64,000 nt of DNA from Rubrivivax gelatinosus IL144 (GTDB lineage Bacteria; Pseudomonadota; Gammaproteobacteria; Burkholderiales; Burkholderiaceae_C), in assembly GCF_000284255.1 (NCBI RefSeq), contig NC_017075.1, forward strand, positions 4,216,001-4,280,000, read 5' to 3'. The notes beneath the pieces were generated by a model, which was given only the letters and a program-made list of their open reading frames with translations, had not been told where the DNA came from and did no database searches. Position numbers and translations under genes: made by a program. Positions 18,022 through 27,747 of the stretch are shown here, piece after piece (positions within the stretch are counted from its first letter, which is position 1; each line of letters begins with the position of its first letter).

Positions 18022-21000
18022 ATGAGCCCGCGCCTGCGACCACAATCCGGCTCCGAACAGACGCCACGCCCCGTGCCCCTGCCGAAGCCACCCGCCGAAC
18101 CGGAGGACGACGGCATCACCCGCGCCGTTCGCACGTCGCAGGTCGCCGAGCACGCCTCCGCCGTCGCCTTCGCGGCGCTGGGAAGCGCCAGCGTCGGCGC
18201 GTTCGTCGCCTGGGCGCTGCACACGGTGGTCGCCACCGGGCCGCTGCTGGCCTGGTGCGGCGCGCTGGCGCTGCTGCTCGTGCTGCGGCTGTGGACGCTG
18301 CAGCGCTACCGCGCCCAGGCCGGCGCCGCCGAGCCCGAGCGCTGGCTCGCGCGCTTTCGCGCCGGCATCTTCGCCAGCGGCGTGCTCTGGGGCAGCGCGG
18401 CGCTGCTGCCGATGTCCGACGTGCACCACGGCCTGACGGTGCTGACGATCGCCGCCGCCGCGCTGTCGACCGCGGCGATGGTGCTGGGGCACTTCGACCG
18501 CCTGACCGGCGCCCTCTTCGCGCTGCCGACGGCGCTGCCGGTGGCCGCGCGCATCGTCATCGAGGACCTGCCGCCGGCCCCGGCGGTGATGCTGGGCCTG
18601 GCGGTGGCCACGCTGCTGGGGCTGTACGGCGTCGTCGCCGCCGAGCGCAACTGGCGCCAGCGCCTGGCATTGGCCGCGGCGCGGCGCGACGAACAGCGCA
18701 GCCTGGCCGCGGCCCAGGAGAGCGAGGCGCTGCTGCGGCTGATCTTCGACCACGTCGACGAGGGCCTGCTGGTCGTCGACGCGGACCTGCGCGTGCGCAC
18801 GATGAACCTGCGCTTCGCCGAGGTGACGCGGCTGGACCCGTCGCTGGTGCACCCCGGCACGCCGGTGCGCGAGCTGCTGGAGGCCCAGGCCCGCGCCGGG
18901 CGCCTGGGCGGCGGCAACCAGCAGACGCTGGTCGAGCACTGGATGTCGCTGCTGCGCGCCGGCGGCCACGCGAGCAGCGTGCGCACGCTGGCCGACGGCC
19001 GCACGATCGAGCTGCGCCGCAACGCCACGCCCGACGGCGGTTTCGTTGCCGTCGCGCTCGACATCAGCGAACGCCGCGCCGCCGAGGCGGCGCTGGCCGA
19101 GAAGCAGCGCATGCTGGCGCTGCTGCTGGACAACACCACCCAGGGCTTCTGGTTCGTCGACAACGAGCTGCGCACCACCGACGCCAACCCGGCGATGTGC
19201 CGCATGCTCGGCGTCCAACGAGGTGCACTGATCGGGCGCTCGGTCTGGGAGTACGTCGACGAGGACCAGGCGGCCGTGCTGCGCGAGCAGATGCGCCGCC
19301 GCAACGCCGGCGAAGCCAGCCTGTACGAGATCCGGCTGCGCCGCGCCGACGGCTCGCCGCTGTGGTGCATGAACCAGGGCACGCCGATCTGCGACGCCGA
19401 AGGCCGCAAGATCGGCGCCATCGGCCTGTTCTCGGACATCGGCGAGCTGCGCCGCGCCACCGAGCTGCAGCAGCGCACCAGCCGGCTGCTCGAAGAAAAG
19501 TCGCGCCTGCTGGAAGCGACGCTGGAGAGCCTGCCGCAAGGCGTGCTGACGCTGGACGAACAAGGCCGTACGGCGGCCTGGAACCGCCGCCTCGTCGAGC
19601 TGACCGGCGTACCCGAGGACCTGCTGCGCAGACGGGCGACGCTCGGCGAGTTCGTGCGCTGGCAGATCGATCACGGCCGCGTCGGCCCGGCGCCGGGCGA
19701 GCTCGACCCCGACGCGCGCGAGCACATCCAAGCCGCGCTGCAGGGCCGCATCGACCTGCTGCCGGCGAGCTACCAGCGCACCGCCGCCGACGGCCGCACG
19801 ATGCGCATCGAGACCTTCCGCAGCCGCGGCGGGCCGGTGGTGCGCACCTTCACCGACGTCACCGACGCGCTGCGCGCCGAGCAGGTGCTGCGCGAGAGCG
19901 AGTCGCGCTTTCGCTCGCTGGCCGACGCGGCGCCGGCGCTGGTCGTCGTCTGCGACGCCGACGGCCGCCCGACCTGGATCAACCAGCGCTGGCTGGCTTT
20001 CACCGGCTGCGGCGCCGGACAGGCGCTGGCCGAGCCCTGGCCGGCGCGCCTGCACGCCGACGACGTCGCCGCCGCCGGCGCCGCGCTGCAGACGGCGCGC
20101 ACGACGGCGCAGAGCTTCGCGGTCGAGTACCGGCTGCGCCGCGCCGACGGCCGCTGGGGCTGGATCGCCGAGACCGGCGTGCCGCGCACCACGCCCGACG
20201 GCCGCCTCGAGGGCTGGATCCGCTACGGCTGGGACATCACCGCGCGCAAGGCCGCCGAGGCCGCGCTGATCGCCGCGCGCGACGACGCCGAGCGCGCCAA
20301 CCGCGCCAAGAGCGACTTCCTGTCGCGCATGTCGCACGAACTGCGCACGCCGCTGAACGCGGTGCTGGGTTTCGGCCAGCTGCTGGAGTCCGACCCCGCC
20401 GAGCCGCTGTCGCCGGCCCAGCACGAGCGCGTGCAGCAGGTGCTGCGCGGCGGCCGCCACCTGCTGTCGCTGATCGACCAGGTGCTGGACCTGGCCGGCA
20501 TCGACGGCGGCACGCTCAGCGTGCGGCTGGAGGCGGTGGACGCCGCGGCCGCGGTGGCCGAGGCCTGCCGGCTCGTCCAGGGCCTGGCCGAAGAACGCGG
20601 CATCACGCTGCAGCCGCCGGCCACGCCGCCGCCGGGGCGCGTGCTGGCCGACGCGGCGCGGCTGCGCCAGGTGCTGGCCGGGCTGCTGGCCAACGCGGTC
20701 CAGTACAACCACCGCGGCGGCAGCGTCAGCGTCGAATGGCGCGACGACGGCGAGCGCCTGCGGCTGGAAGTGCGCGACGACGGCCCCGGCATCGCCGTCG
20801 CCGACCAGCGCCGCATCTTCAAGGCCTTCGAGCGCCTGGACGGCGGGCGGGCCGCCGGCGGCGGCGCCGGCGTCGGCCTGGCGCTGGCCAAGTGGCTGGT
20901 CGAGGCGATGCACGGCCGCATCGGTCTGGACAGCGCGCCCGGCCTGGGCAGTTGCTTCTGGGTCAGCCTGGAACGCACGACGGCCGAGGCCGGTGCCGCG

Positions 21001-21378
21001 CCGGCGCGGCGCACCGTGCTCTACGTCGAGGACAACAGCGTCAACCAGATGCTGATGGAAGCGATGCTGGCGCGCCGGCCGGAGATCGAGCTGCTGCTGG
21101 CCGACGACGCCGCCTCGGGCCTGGCGCTGGCCGTCGCGGCGCGGCCGGCGCTGGTGCTGCTGGACATCCAGCTGCCCGACGCCGACGGCTTCGAGCTGCT
21201 GCGCCGGCTGCGCGCGCGGTCCGAGACCGAGGCCATCCCGGTCGTCGCCGTCAGCGCCGACGCGATGCCCGAGCGCATCGCCGCGGCGCGCGCCGCCGGC
21301 TTCGCCGACTACCTGACCAAGCCGCTGGAGCAGGGCCGGCTGCTCGAGGCCGTCGACCGCGTGCTCGACGCCGGCTGA
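18022..21378 (+). CDS. Membrane hybrid sensor histidine kinase with multiple PAS domains
   Basis: 1118 residues. The N-terminus has about five to six membrane helices (residues 45-215). Several PAS domains follow (LLRLIFDHVDEGLLVVD, LLLDNTTQGFWFVDNELRTT, LEATLESLPQGVLTLDEQG, LADAAPALVVVCDADG), giving at least four PAS units. The HisKA H-box (FLSRMSHELRTPLNAVLGF) is near 770, then HATPase (LLANAVQYNHRGG, VRDDGPGIAV). The C-terminal receiver has its phospho-acceptor in LVLLDIQLPDADG. It begins 34 bases after MCP 4 and may feed the same chemosensory network. The signal is unknown. Confidence 0.93.
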   Translation: MSPRLRPQSGSEQTPRPVPLPKPPAEPEDDGITRAVRTSQVAEHASAVAFAALGSASVGAFVAWALHTVVATGPLLAWCGALALLLVLRLWTLQRYRAQAGAAEPERWLARFRAGIFASGVLWGSAALLPMSDVHHGLTVLTIAAAALSTAAMVLGHFDRLTGALFALPTALPVAARIVIEDLPPAPAVMLGLAVATLLGLYGVVAAERNWRQRLALAAARRDEQRSLAAAQESEALLRLIFDHVDEGLLVVDADLRVRTMNLRFAEVTRLDPSLVHPGTPVRELLEAQARAGRLGGGNQQTLVEHWMSLLRAGGHASSVRTLADGRTIELRRNATPDGGFVAVALDISERRAAEAALAEKQRMLALLLDNTTQGFWFVDNELRTTDANPAMCRMLGVQRGALIGRSVWEYVDEDQAAVLREQMRRRNAGEASLYEIRLRRADGSPLWCMNQGTPICDAEGRKIGAIGLFSDIGELRRATELQQRTSRLLEEKSRLLEATLESLPQGVLTLDEQGRTAAWNRRLVELTGVPEDLLRRRATLGEFVRWQIDHGRVGPAPGELDPDAREHIQAALQGRIDLLPASYQRTAADGRTMRIETFRSRGGPVVRTFTDVTDALRAEQVLRESESRFRSLADAAPALVVVCDADGRPTWINQRWLAFTGCGAGQALAEPWPARLHADDVAAAGAALQTARTTAQSFAVEYRLRRADGRWGWIAETGVPRTTPDGRLEGWIRYGWDITARKAAEAALIAARDDAERANRAKSDFLSRMSHELRTPLNAVLGFGQLLESDPAEPLSPAQHERVQQVLRGGRHLLSLIDQVLDLAGIDGGTLSVRLEAVDAAAAVAEACRLVQGLAEERGITLQPPATPPPGRVLADAARLRQVLAGLLANAVQYNHRGGSVSVEWRDDGERLRLEVRDDGPGIAVADQRRIFKAFERLDGGRAAGGGAGVGLALAKWLVEAMHGRIGLDSAPGLGSCFWVSLERTTAEAGAAPARRTVLYVEDNSVNQMLMEAMLARRPEIELLLADDAASGLALAVAARPALVLLDIQLPDADGFELLRRLRARSETEAIPVVAVSADAMPERIAAARAAGFADYLTKPLEQGRLLEAVDRVLDAG

Positions 21379-21385
21379 GGCCGCG

Positions 21386-23917
21386 TCACTGCACCGTCGC
21401 GCGGCGCAGCGTCTCGACGACCGGGCGGCGCAGCACGTCGCGCAGGCCCCACCAGCCGGCGGCCAGCGCCAGCGCCGCACCGGCCGCCGCGCCGGCCAGC
21501 GGCACGAAGGGCGAGGGCCGCCAGTCGAACTCGAAGGCGTAGCGCGCCAGCGCCCAGCCGACGGCCATCGCCGCCAGCGAGGCCAGCAGCCCGGCCAGCG
21601 CGCCGACGCCAAGCAGCTCGGCTCGCTGCACCTGGGCCAGCAAACGGCTGCCGGCGCCCATCGCGCGCATCACCGCGAACTCGCGCGAGCGCGACTCGCG
21701 TGTCGCCGACACCGCGGCGAACAGCACCACCAGCCCGGCCACCAGCGTGAAGCCGAACAGGAACTCCACCGCCCGGATCACCTGGTCGAGCACGCCCTGC
21801 ACCTGGGCGATCGAGGCCGAGACGTCGATCGCCGTGACGTTGGGGTAGGCGCGTGCCAGCGCGTTGTCGAAACCCGGCTTCGGCGGCGCGCGGAAGGCGC
21901 CGATGTAGCTCGCCGGCAGCTCGGGCAGCTCGGCGACCGGGAAGACGACGAAGAAGTTCACCCGCATCGAGCCCCAGTCGACCTTGCGCAGGCTGGTGAT
22001 GCGCGCCTCCTGCAACACGCCGGCGACGTCGAAACGCAGCGTGTCGCCGAGCTTCAGCCCCAGGGTCTGGGCGATGCCCTCCTCGACCGACACCGCGCCG
22101 GCTTCGCCCGGCGTCCAGCGGCCGGCGACGATCTCGTTGTGCTCCGGGCGCTGCTCGGCGTGGCTGAGGTTGAACTCGCGGTCGACCAGGCGCGCCGCGC
22201 GGTCCTCGCTGAAGTCGTCGGGACTGACGGCGCGGCCGTTGATCGCCACCAGCCGGCCGCGGATCATCGGGTACCAGTCGTAGCGCGTGACGCCGGCGTC
22301 GGCCAGCGTCTGGCGGAAGGCCTCGGCCTGGTCGGGCTGCACGTTGATGACGAAGCGGTTGGGCGCGTCCGGCGGCGTCGCGCTGCGCCAGCTGGCGACG
22401 AGGTCGGTGCGCAGCAGCACCAGCAGCACCAGCGCCAGCAGGCCGACGGCCAGCGCCGAGACCTGCAGCACGGCGAAAGCCGGGCGGGCGGTGAGCTGGC
22501 GCGTCGCCAGCACCAGCCAGCGCGGCGCCCCGGCCTCGGGCACGGCGCGGCGCAGCAGCGCCACCGCCAGCCAGGACAGCAGGGCGAAGACGGCGATCGC
22601 CGCGGCGAAGCCGCCGACCGCGATCAGCCCGAGCTTGGGGTCGGAGGCCACGGCCAGCAGCAGCGCCGCGAAGCCGCCGGCGCCGGCGGCCAGCACCAGC
22701 AGCGAGGCGGGCTTCAGGCTGCCGACGTCGCGCCGGATCACGCGCAGCGGCGGCACACGCGCCAGCTGCAGCACCGGCGGCAGGCCGAAGCCCAGCAGCA
22801 GCGTCATGCCGACACCGACGCCGAAAGCCGCCGGCCACAGCGACGGCGCCGGCAGCGTCGTGTTGACCAGCCCGGCGAGCAGGAAGACGAAGACGTGGTG
22901 CACCGCCCAGCCGGCGGCGACGCCGGCCGCGCTGGCGGCCAGCCCCAGCGCCGCGAACTCCAGCGCGTAGGCGCCGGCGATGCGGCGCTGCGCCAGGCCG
23001 AGCACACGCAGCATCGCGCAGTCGTCCAGATGGCGGGCGGCGAAGTCGCGTGCCGCGATCGCCACCGCCACCGCGGCCAGCAGCGCCGCCAGCAGGGCGA
23101 CGAGGTTCAGGAACTTCTCCGCGCGGTCCAGCGTCTGGCGCATCTCCGGCCGGCCGCTCTGCAGCGACTCCAGGCGCACGCCGCGCAGCGGCACGGCGTG
23201 GATGCGCTCTTCGGCCTGCTGCACGAACTGGCGCAGCGCGGCCTCTCGGCCTTGGGGCGCGGCGACCGCGAAACGGTAGTTCAGCCGGCTGGCCGGCTGG
23301 ACGAGGCCGGTGGCCGGCAGGTCGGTCTCGTGCAGCATCACGCGCGGCGAGAAGCTGGTGAAGCCGGTGCCGCGGTCGGGTTCGACGGCGATCACGCGCG
23401 CGATGGTGAGCGTCGCGTCGCCCAGCTGCAGCGGCTGGCCGGGCGCGAGCTGCAAGGCGTCGAGCACCGCGGCGTCGACCCACACCGTGCCGGCGCGCGG
23501 GCCGCCGGCCACCGTCTCGACACCCTCGCCCTGCAGCGCCTTCAGTTGCAGCGCGCCGCGCAGCGGGTAGCCGTCGCTGACCGCCTTGACGGCGACCAGC
23601 CGGCTGGCGCCGCCGAGATCGTCGGGCGCACGCGCCATGCTCGGGAACGAGACGCTGGTGGCGCTGCGCAGGCCGGCGCGGGCGGCCAGCTGCACGAGTT
23701 CCGGCGGCGTCGGCCGGTCGCTGCTGACCAGCGCGTCGCCGCCCAGCAGCTGGCGCGCGTCGCGCGCGAGGCCGGCGTTGAGCCGGTCGGCGAAGAAGCC
23801 CACGGCCGTCAGCGCGGCCACGGCCAGCATCACGGCGAAGAACAGCAGGCGCAGCTCGCCGGCGCGGAAGTCGCGCAGCGTCTGGCGCCACGCGAGCGCG
23901 GGAGTCGAGGCATGCAT
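21386..23917 (-). CDS. FtsX-family ABC transporter permease (YbbP-like)
   Basis: 843 residues with about ten membrane helices and two FtsX-type domains. The N-terminus AWRQTLRDFRAGELRLLFF and the block RESRSREFAVMRAMGAG are typical of YbbP-like permeases of the MacB/LolC superfamily. In E. coli YbbP works with the ATPase YbbA and is encoded beside the esterase TesA. Here no ATPase gene adjoins it: the next gene upstream is divergent, and downstream lies the convergent hybrid kinase, whose stop is 7 bases away. The ATG at 23917 is chosen because homology begins right after it. The transported substrate is not known. Confidence 0.85.
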   Translation of the reverse strand: MHASTPALAWRQTLRDFRAGELRLLFFAVMLAVAALTAVGFFADRLNAGLARDARQLLGGDALVSSDRPTPPELVQLAARAGLRSATSVSFPSMARAPDDLGGASRLVAVKAVSDGYPLRGALQLKALQGEGVETVAGGPRAGTVWVDAAVLDALQLAPGQPLQLGDATLTIARVIAVEPDRGTGFTSFSPRVMLHETDLPATGLVQPASRLNYRFAVAAPQGREAALRQFVQQAEERIHAVPLRGVRLESLQSGRPEMRQTLDRAEKFLNLVALLAALLAAVAVAIAARDFAARHLDDCAMLRVLGLAQRRIAGAYALEFAALGLAASAAGVAAGWAVHHVFVFLLAGLVNTTLPAPSLWPAAFGVGVGMTLLLGFGLPPVLQLARVPPLRVIRRDVGSLKPASLLVLAAGAGGFAALLLAVASDPKLGLIAVGGFAAAIAVFALLSWLAVALLRRAVPEAGAPRWLVLATRQLTARPAFAVLQVSALAVGLLALVLLVLLRTDLVASWRSATPPDAPNRFVINVQPDQAEAFRQTLADAGVTRYDWYPMIRGRLVAINGRAVSPDDFSEDRAARLVDREFNLSHAEQRPEHNEIVAGRWTPGEAGAVSVEEGIAQTLGLKLGDTLRFDVAGVLQEARITSLRKVDWGSMRVNFFVVFPVAELPELPASYIGAFRAPPKPGFDNALARAYPNVTAIDVSASIAQVQGVLDQVIRAVEFLFGFTLVAGLVVLFAAVSATRESRSREFAVMRAMGAGSRLLAQVQRAELLGVGALAGLLASLAAMAVGWALARYAFEFDWRPSPFVPLAGAAAGAALALAAGWWGLRDVLRRPVVETLRRATVQ

Positions 23918-24001
23918 GCCCGCACGGTACCCGAAAGCCCTTGAACGGCGCATGCAACCGGGCTGAACCCGGACCGCCGCACGGGCTGCTGAAATGAGGC
24001 C

Positions 24002-24844
24002 ATGAACCCGCTGCCCCCGCTCTTCCTGTCCCACGGCTCGCCGATGACCGCGCTCGAACCGGGCGCCGCCGGCGAGTTCTTCCGCCGCCTGGGCCCGGCG
24101 CTCGACGCCGCCTTCGGCCGGCCGCGCGCCATCCTCGCGATCTCGGCGCACAGCCTGACGCGCGAACCGGTGCTGGTGGCCGGCGCGCGCCACGAGACGA
24201 TCCACGACTTCGGCGGTTTCCCCGAGGCGCTGTACCGGCTGCGCTACGACGCGCCGGGCGCGCCCGAGCTCGCCACCCGCGTCCAGGCCCTGCTGGCCGA
24301 GGCCGGCATCCCCGTGCAGCGCCACGAAGGCGGCGGCCTGGACCACGGCGTCTGGACGCCGCTGCTGCACGTCTATCCGGCGGTCGACGTGCCGGTGCTG
24401 CCGCTGGCCTGGCCGCCGGGCTGGACGCCGGCGCAGCTGTTCGCGCTCGGCCGCGCGCTGGCGCCGCTGGCCGCCGAGGGCGTGCTGGTGCTGGCCAGCG
24501 GCAGCATCACGCACAACCTGCGCCGGGTCTTCGCCGCGCTGGGCGCCGGCCAGGTCGACGCGCCGGCGACGCCGGAGAGCACGGCCTTCCGCGACTGGTT
24601 CGCCGAGCGCGGCGCGGCGGCCGACTGGCCGGCGCTGCTGGCCTGGCGCAGCGAGGCGCCGCACGCGGGGCTGATGCACCCGAGCGACGAGCACCTGCTG
24701 CCCTTCTTCGTCGCCGCCGGTGCCGCCGGCGAGGCGCCGGTCGCGCGGCGCGTGCACGCCAGCCTGACCTACGGCGACCTGGGCATGGACGCCTACGCTT
24801 TCGGCCCGCAGGCGGCACGGCTGGCCGAGGCGCTGGCGGCTTAA
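24002..24844 (+). CDS. DODA-type extradiol aromatic ring-opening dioxygenase
   Basis: 280 residues of the class III extradiol dioxygenase / 4,5-DOPA dioxygenase family (YgiD-like). Visible metal-ligand motifs are LFLSHGSPM (His 11), AISAHSLTRE, GGGLDHGVWTPLLHVYP and SGSITHNLRR. The family uses a divalent metal and O2 to cleave catechol-type rings; the E. coli homologue acts on L-DOPA in vitro. The physiological substrate here is unknown. The gene is divergent from the FtsX-type permease, with an 84-base gap, and is followed by a small membrane protein gene in the same direction. Confidence 0.88.
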   Translation: MNPLPPLFLSHGSPMTALEPGAAGEFFRRLGPALDAAFGRPRAILAISAHSLTREPVLVAGARHETIHDFGGFPEALYRLRYDAPGAPELATRVQALLAEAGIPVQRHEGGGLDHGVWTPLLHVYPAVDVPVLPLAWPPGWTPAQLFALGRALAPLAAEGVLVLASGSITHNLRRVFAALGAGQVDAPATPESTAFRDWFAERGAAADWPALLAWRSEAPHAGLMHPSDEHLLPFFVAAGAAGEAPVARRVHASLTYGDLGMDAYAFGPQAARLAEALAA

Positions 24845-24890
24845 GGCCCGCACGGATTGCGGCTTCGGCGGCGCGGCTATCGTCGCGCCC

Positions 24891-25247
24891 ATGCTGACCG
24901 CCATCTGGATCATCGCCGCGCTGCTGCTGGCCCTCTGGTCGCTCGGCGCCTGGGGCCTGCACACGCTGCTGGCGGCCGACAGCGCCTGGGTCGGCGACCT
25001 GGGCGAACTGGTCGACCGCGTGCCCTACGCGGAGGTCATCGACCGCTGGTTCCCCGGCTGGCAGGCGTTGATGCACGCACTGCTGGACCTGGCGCAGAGC
25101 ACGCTGGGCCTGCTCGGCGGCGCCGCGCCGCTCATCGTCTGGACGGCCTGGGCGGTCGGCGCGCTGGGCATCGCGCTGGTCGGCGGCTTCCTGACGCTGG
25201 TCGTCGTGCTGCTGCGCCGCGACGAGCGCGGCCGTGCCGCGGCCTGA
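24891..25247 (+). CDS. Small membrane protein, function unknown
   Basis: 118 residues with one N-terminal membrane helix (ILTAIWI-like segment, residues 3-30) and one C-terminal helix (about 80-107), separated by a soluble loop with GELVDRVPYAEVIDRWFPGW. It ends in a basic, probably cytoplasmic tail (LLRRDERGRAAA). I do not recognise a named family. The ATG follows the dioxygenase stop by 46 bases. Its stop adjoins that of the convergent deaminase gene with no gap. Confidence 0.7.
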   Translation: MLTAIWIIAALLLALWSLGAWGLHTLLAADSAWVGDLGELVDRVPYAEVIDRWFPGWQALMHALLDLAQSTLGLLGGAAPLIVWTAWAVGALGIALVGGFLTLVVVLLRRDERGRAAA

Positions 25248-26261
25248 TCAGGCGGCGGCGAACACCGCGTCCAGATCGCGCTTCCAGCGCGCCTTCTGCT
25301 CGGCCGGCACGAAGCTCGCCTCCAGGCTGTTGGCCGCCAGCGCATAGGCGGCGTCGCGGCCCAGCGCCGGGTGGGCGTCGAAGACGGCGCGGTAGTTGTC
25401 CAGCAGATAGCCGCCGAAGTACGCCGGGTCGTCGCTGTTGACGGTGACGCAGACACCCGCGGCCAGCAGCTCGGGCAGGCGGTGCGCCGCCATGTCGGAG
25501 TAGACGCAGAGTTTGACGTTGGACAGCGGGCAGACCGTCAGCGGCACGCGTTCGGCGGCCAGGCGCGCGACCAGCGCCGGCTTGTCCAGGCTGCGCACGC
25601 CGTGGTCCACACGCTCGACCTTCAGCAGGTCCAGCGCCGTCTCGACGTATTCGGCCGGGCCTTCTTCGCCAGCGTGGGCGACGAGGTGCAGGCCGAGTTC
25701 GCGGCAGCGCGCGAACACGCGCGCGAACTTCTCCGGCGGGTGGCCGCGCTCGCTGCTGTCCAGGCCGACGCCGATGAACAGGTGCCGGTAGGGCAGCGCC
25801 GCTTCCAGCGTCGCGAAAGCGTCTTCTTCGCTGAGGTGGCGCAGGAAACACAGGATCAGCGAGGCGCTGATGCCCAGCTCGGCATGCGCGCGCTGGCAGG
25901 CGCGGTGCAGGCCGGTGATGACCGTCTCCATCGCCACGCCGCGCGCAGTGTGCGTCTGCGGGTCGAAGAACAGTTCGGCGTGCACGACGCCGTCGGCCGC
26001 GGCGCGCTCGAAGTAGGCCCAGGCCATCTCGAAGAAGTCGGCTTCCTTCAGCAGCACGCTGGCGCCGGCGTAATAGATGTCCAGGAAGCTCTGCAGGTCG
26101 CTGAAGGCATAGGCCGCACGCAGCGCCTCGACGCTGGCGTAGGGCAGCACGACGCCGTTGCGCTCGGCCAGGCGGAAGATCAGCTCGGGCTCCAGGGTGC
26201 CTTCGATGTGCACGTGCAGCTCGGCTTTGGGCATCGCGCGCAGCAGGGTGGGCAGGGTCAT
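25248..26261 (-). CDS. Adenosine/adenine deaminase
   Basis: 337 residues of the metal-dependent adenosine deaminase family. Motifs: zinc ligands in [26 protein letters not shown], the proton-shuttle pair in [10 protein letters not shown] (His and Glu), [10 protein letters not shown], and the metal Asp in [16 protein letters not shown]. It hydrolyses adenosine or adenine to inosine or hypoxanthine plus ammonia. The FGGYLLDNY segment resembles the adenine-deaminase branch (Aah1-type) more than classical adenosine deaminases, so the substrate is uncertain. It is divergent from urtA, and both concern nitrogen release or uptake. Confidence 0.9.
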   Translation of the reverse strand: MTLPTLLRAMPKAELHVHIEGTLEPELIFRLAERNGVVLPYASVEALRAAYAFSDLQSFLDIYYAGASVLLKEADFFEMAWAYFERAAADGVVHAELFFDPQTHTARGVAMETVITGLHRACQRAHAELGISASLILCFLRHLSEEDAFATLEAALPYRHLFIGVGLDSSERGHPPEKFARVFARCRELGLHLVAHAGEEGPAEYVETALDLLKVERVDHGVRSLDKPALVARLAAERVPLTVCPLSNVKLCVYSDMAAHRLPELLAAGVCVTVNSDDPAYFGGYLLDNYRAVFDAHPALGRDAAYALAANSLEASFVPAEQKARWKRDLDAVFAAA

Positions 26262-26307
26262 GGGGCTCTCTCGGTTTTGCGTTGGGGCGCGACTGTACGC
26301 CGCCGCC

Positions 26308-26323
26308 TACGACATCTGTCGTA
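26308..26323. promoter_or_regulatory. Palindromic operator between deaminase and urtA
   Basis: A perfect inverted repeat TACGACA-TC-TGTCGTA lies in the 138-base divergent region, 77 bases before the urtA start and 47 bases before the deaminase start. It resembles the BlaI/MecI operator form (TACTACAnnTGTAGTA) at 14 of 16 positions when the two centre bases are ignored. Palindrome: seen. Regulator family: inference. No blaI-like gene is in the window. Confidence 0.45.
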
Positions 26324-26399
26324 TTGGCCGGCACGGCCCTGCTCCCGACACTGCCCTCCAGTTCAACCGGCCGTCCGGCCACCTGGAGGGGTCCACCAC

Positions 26400-27683
26400 A
26401 TGGCTACTGCCAACCGCCGCAGCTTCGTCCTGCAAACCGTCACCGCCGCCGCCTTCGCCGCGTTCGGCATCGGCTCCGCCCACGCCGCCGACACCATCAA
26501 GGTCGGCGTGCTGCACTCGCTGTCGGGCACGATGGCGATCTCCGAGACGGTGTTGAAGGACACCATCCTGATGGCCATCGACGAGGTCAACGCCAAGGGC
26601 GGCGTGCTCGGCAAGAAGCTCGAGCCGGTGGTCGTCGACCCGGCCTCGAACTGGCCGCTGTTCGCCGAGAAGACGCGCCAGCTGATCAGCAAGGACAAGG
26701 TCTCGGTGATCTTCGGCTGCTGGACCAGCGTCTCGCGCAAGAGCGTGCTGCCGGTCGTCGAGGAACTCAACGGCCTGCTCTTCTACCCGGTGCAGTACGA
26801 AGGCGAGGAGCTGAGCAAGAACGTCTTCTACACCGGCGCCGCGCCCAACCAGCAGGCGATTCCGGCCGTCGAGTACCTGATGAGCAAGGACGGCGGCGGC
26901 GCCAAACGTTTCGTGCTGCTGGGCACCGACTACGTCTACCCGCGCACGACGAACAAGATCCTGCGCGCCTTCCTGCACAGCAAGGGCGTGGCCGACGCCG
27001 ACATCCTGGAGGAGTACACGCCGTTCGGGCACTCCGACTACCAGTCGATCATCGCCAAGATCAAGAAGTTCGCCGCCGAAGGCAAGAAGACCGCGGTGGT
27101 CTCGACGATCAACGGCGACTCCAACGTGCCGTTCTACAAGGAACTGGGCAACCAGGGCCTGAAGGCGACCGACGTGCCGGTCGTCGCGTTCTCGGTCGGT
27201 GAAGAGGAGCTGCGCGGCGTCGACACCAAGCCGCTGGTGGGCCACCTGGCGGCGTGGAACTACTTCATGTCGATCAAGAACCCGACCAACGCCGAGTTCA
27301 TCAAGAAGTGGTCGGCCTACGCCAAGGCCAAGAACATCCCCGGCCACAAGGACAAGCCGCTGACCAACGACCCGATGGAAGCCAGCTACATCGGCTTCAA
27401 CATGTGGGTGCAGGCGGTGGAGAAGGCCAAGAGCACCGACACCGACAAGGTGATCGCGGCGATGGCCGGCCAGACCTTCAAGGCACCCAGCGGCATCGTG
27501 TCCAAGATGGACGAGAAGAACCACCACCTGCACAAGAGCGTGTTCATCGGCGAGGTGAAGGCCGACGGCCAGTTCAACGTGGTGTGGAAGACGCCGGGGC
27601 CGGTGAAGGCGCAGCCGTGGAGCCCGTACATCCCCGAGAACAAGGGCAAGAAGGATGAACCGGTCGTGGTCGCCAAGCCCTGA
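26400..27683 (+). CDS. urtA: Urea ABC transporter substrate-binding protein
   Basis: 427 residues, a periplasmic type I binding protein of the amide/urea group. The export signal NRRSFVLQTVTAAAFAAFG has twin arginines of the Tat type before a cleavage site near SAHA-AD. Family segments include KVGVLHSLSGTMAISE, EPVVVDPASNWPLFAEK and FGCWTSVSRKSVLPV. It delivers urea to UrtBC in the membrane. GGAGGGG lies seven bases before the ATG. It is the first gene of a complete urtABCDE operon; in cyanobacteria and other bacteria the operon is NtcA/NtrC-controlled, but I did not find a clear nitrogen box here. Confidence 0.95.
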   Translation: MATANRRSFVLQTVTAAAFAAFGIGSAHAADTIKVGVLHSLSGTMAISETVLKDTILMAIDEVNAKGGVLGKKLEPVVVDPASNWPLFAEKTRQLISKDKVSVIFGCWTSVSRKSVLPVVEELNGLLFYPVQYEGEELSKNVFYTGAAPNQQAIPAVEYLMSKDGGGAKRFVLLGTDYVYPRTTNKILRAFLHSKGVADADILEEYTPFGHSDYQSIIAKIKKFAAEGKKTAVVSTINGDSNVPFYKELGNQGLKATDVPVVAFSVGEEELRGVDTKPLVGHLAAWNYFMSIKNPTNAEFIKKWSAYAKAKNIPGHKDKPLTNDPMEASYIGFNMWVQAVEKAKSTDTDKVIAAMAGQTFKAPSGIVSKMDEKNHHLHKSVFIGEVKADGQFNVVWKTPGPVKAQPWSPYIPENKGKKDEPVVVAKP

Positions 27684-27698
27684 CGACCGCTCCTGACG

Positions 27699-27722
27699 CG
27701 CGGGCGGCTCGCGCCGCCCGCG
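27699..27722 (+). terminator. Hairpin between urtA and urtB
   Basis: A perfect 10-bp stem CGCGGGCGGC / GCCGCCCGCG with loop TCGC stands 15 bases after the urtA stop. There is no T-run. Such hairpins between a binding-protein gene and its permease genes commonly protect or partly terminate the upstream message, giving more binding protein than permease. That role is inferred. Confidence 0.55.
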
Positions 27723-27747
27723 TCCGCACACTCCTTCCGGGCCTGCC

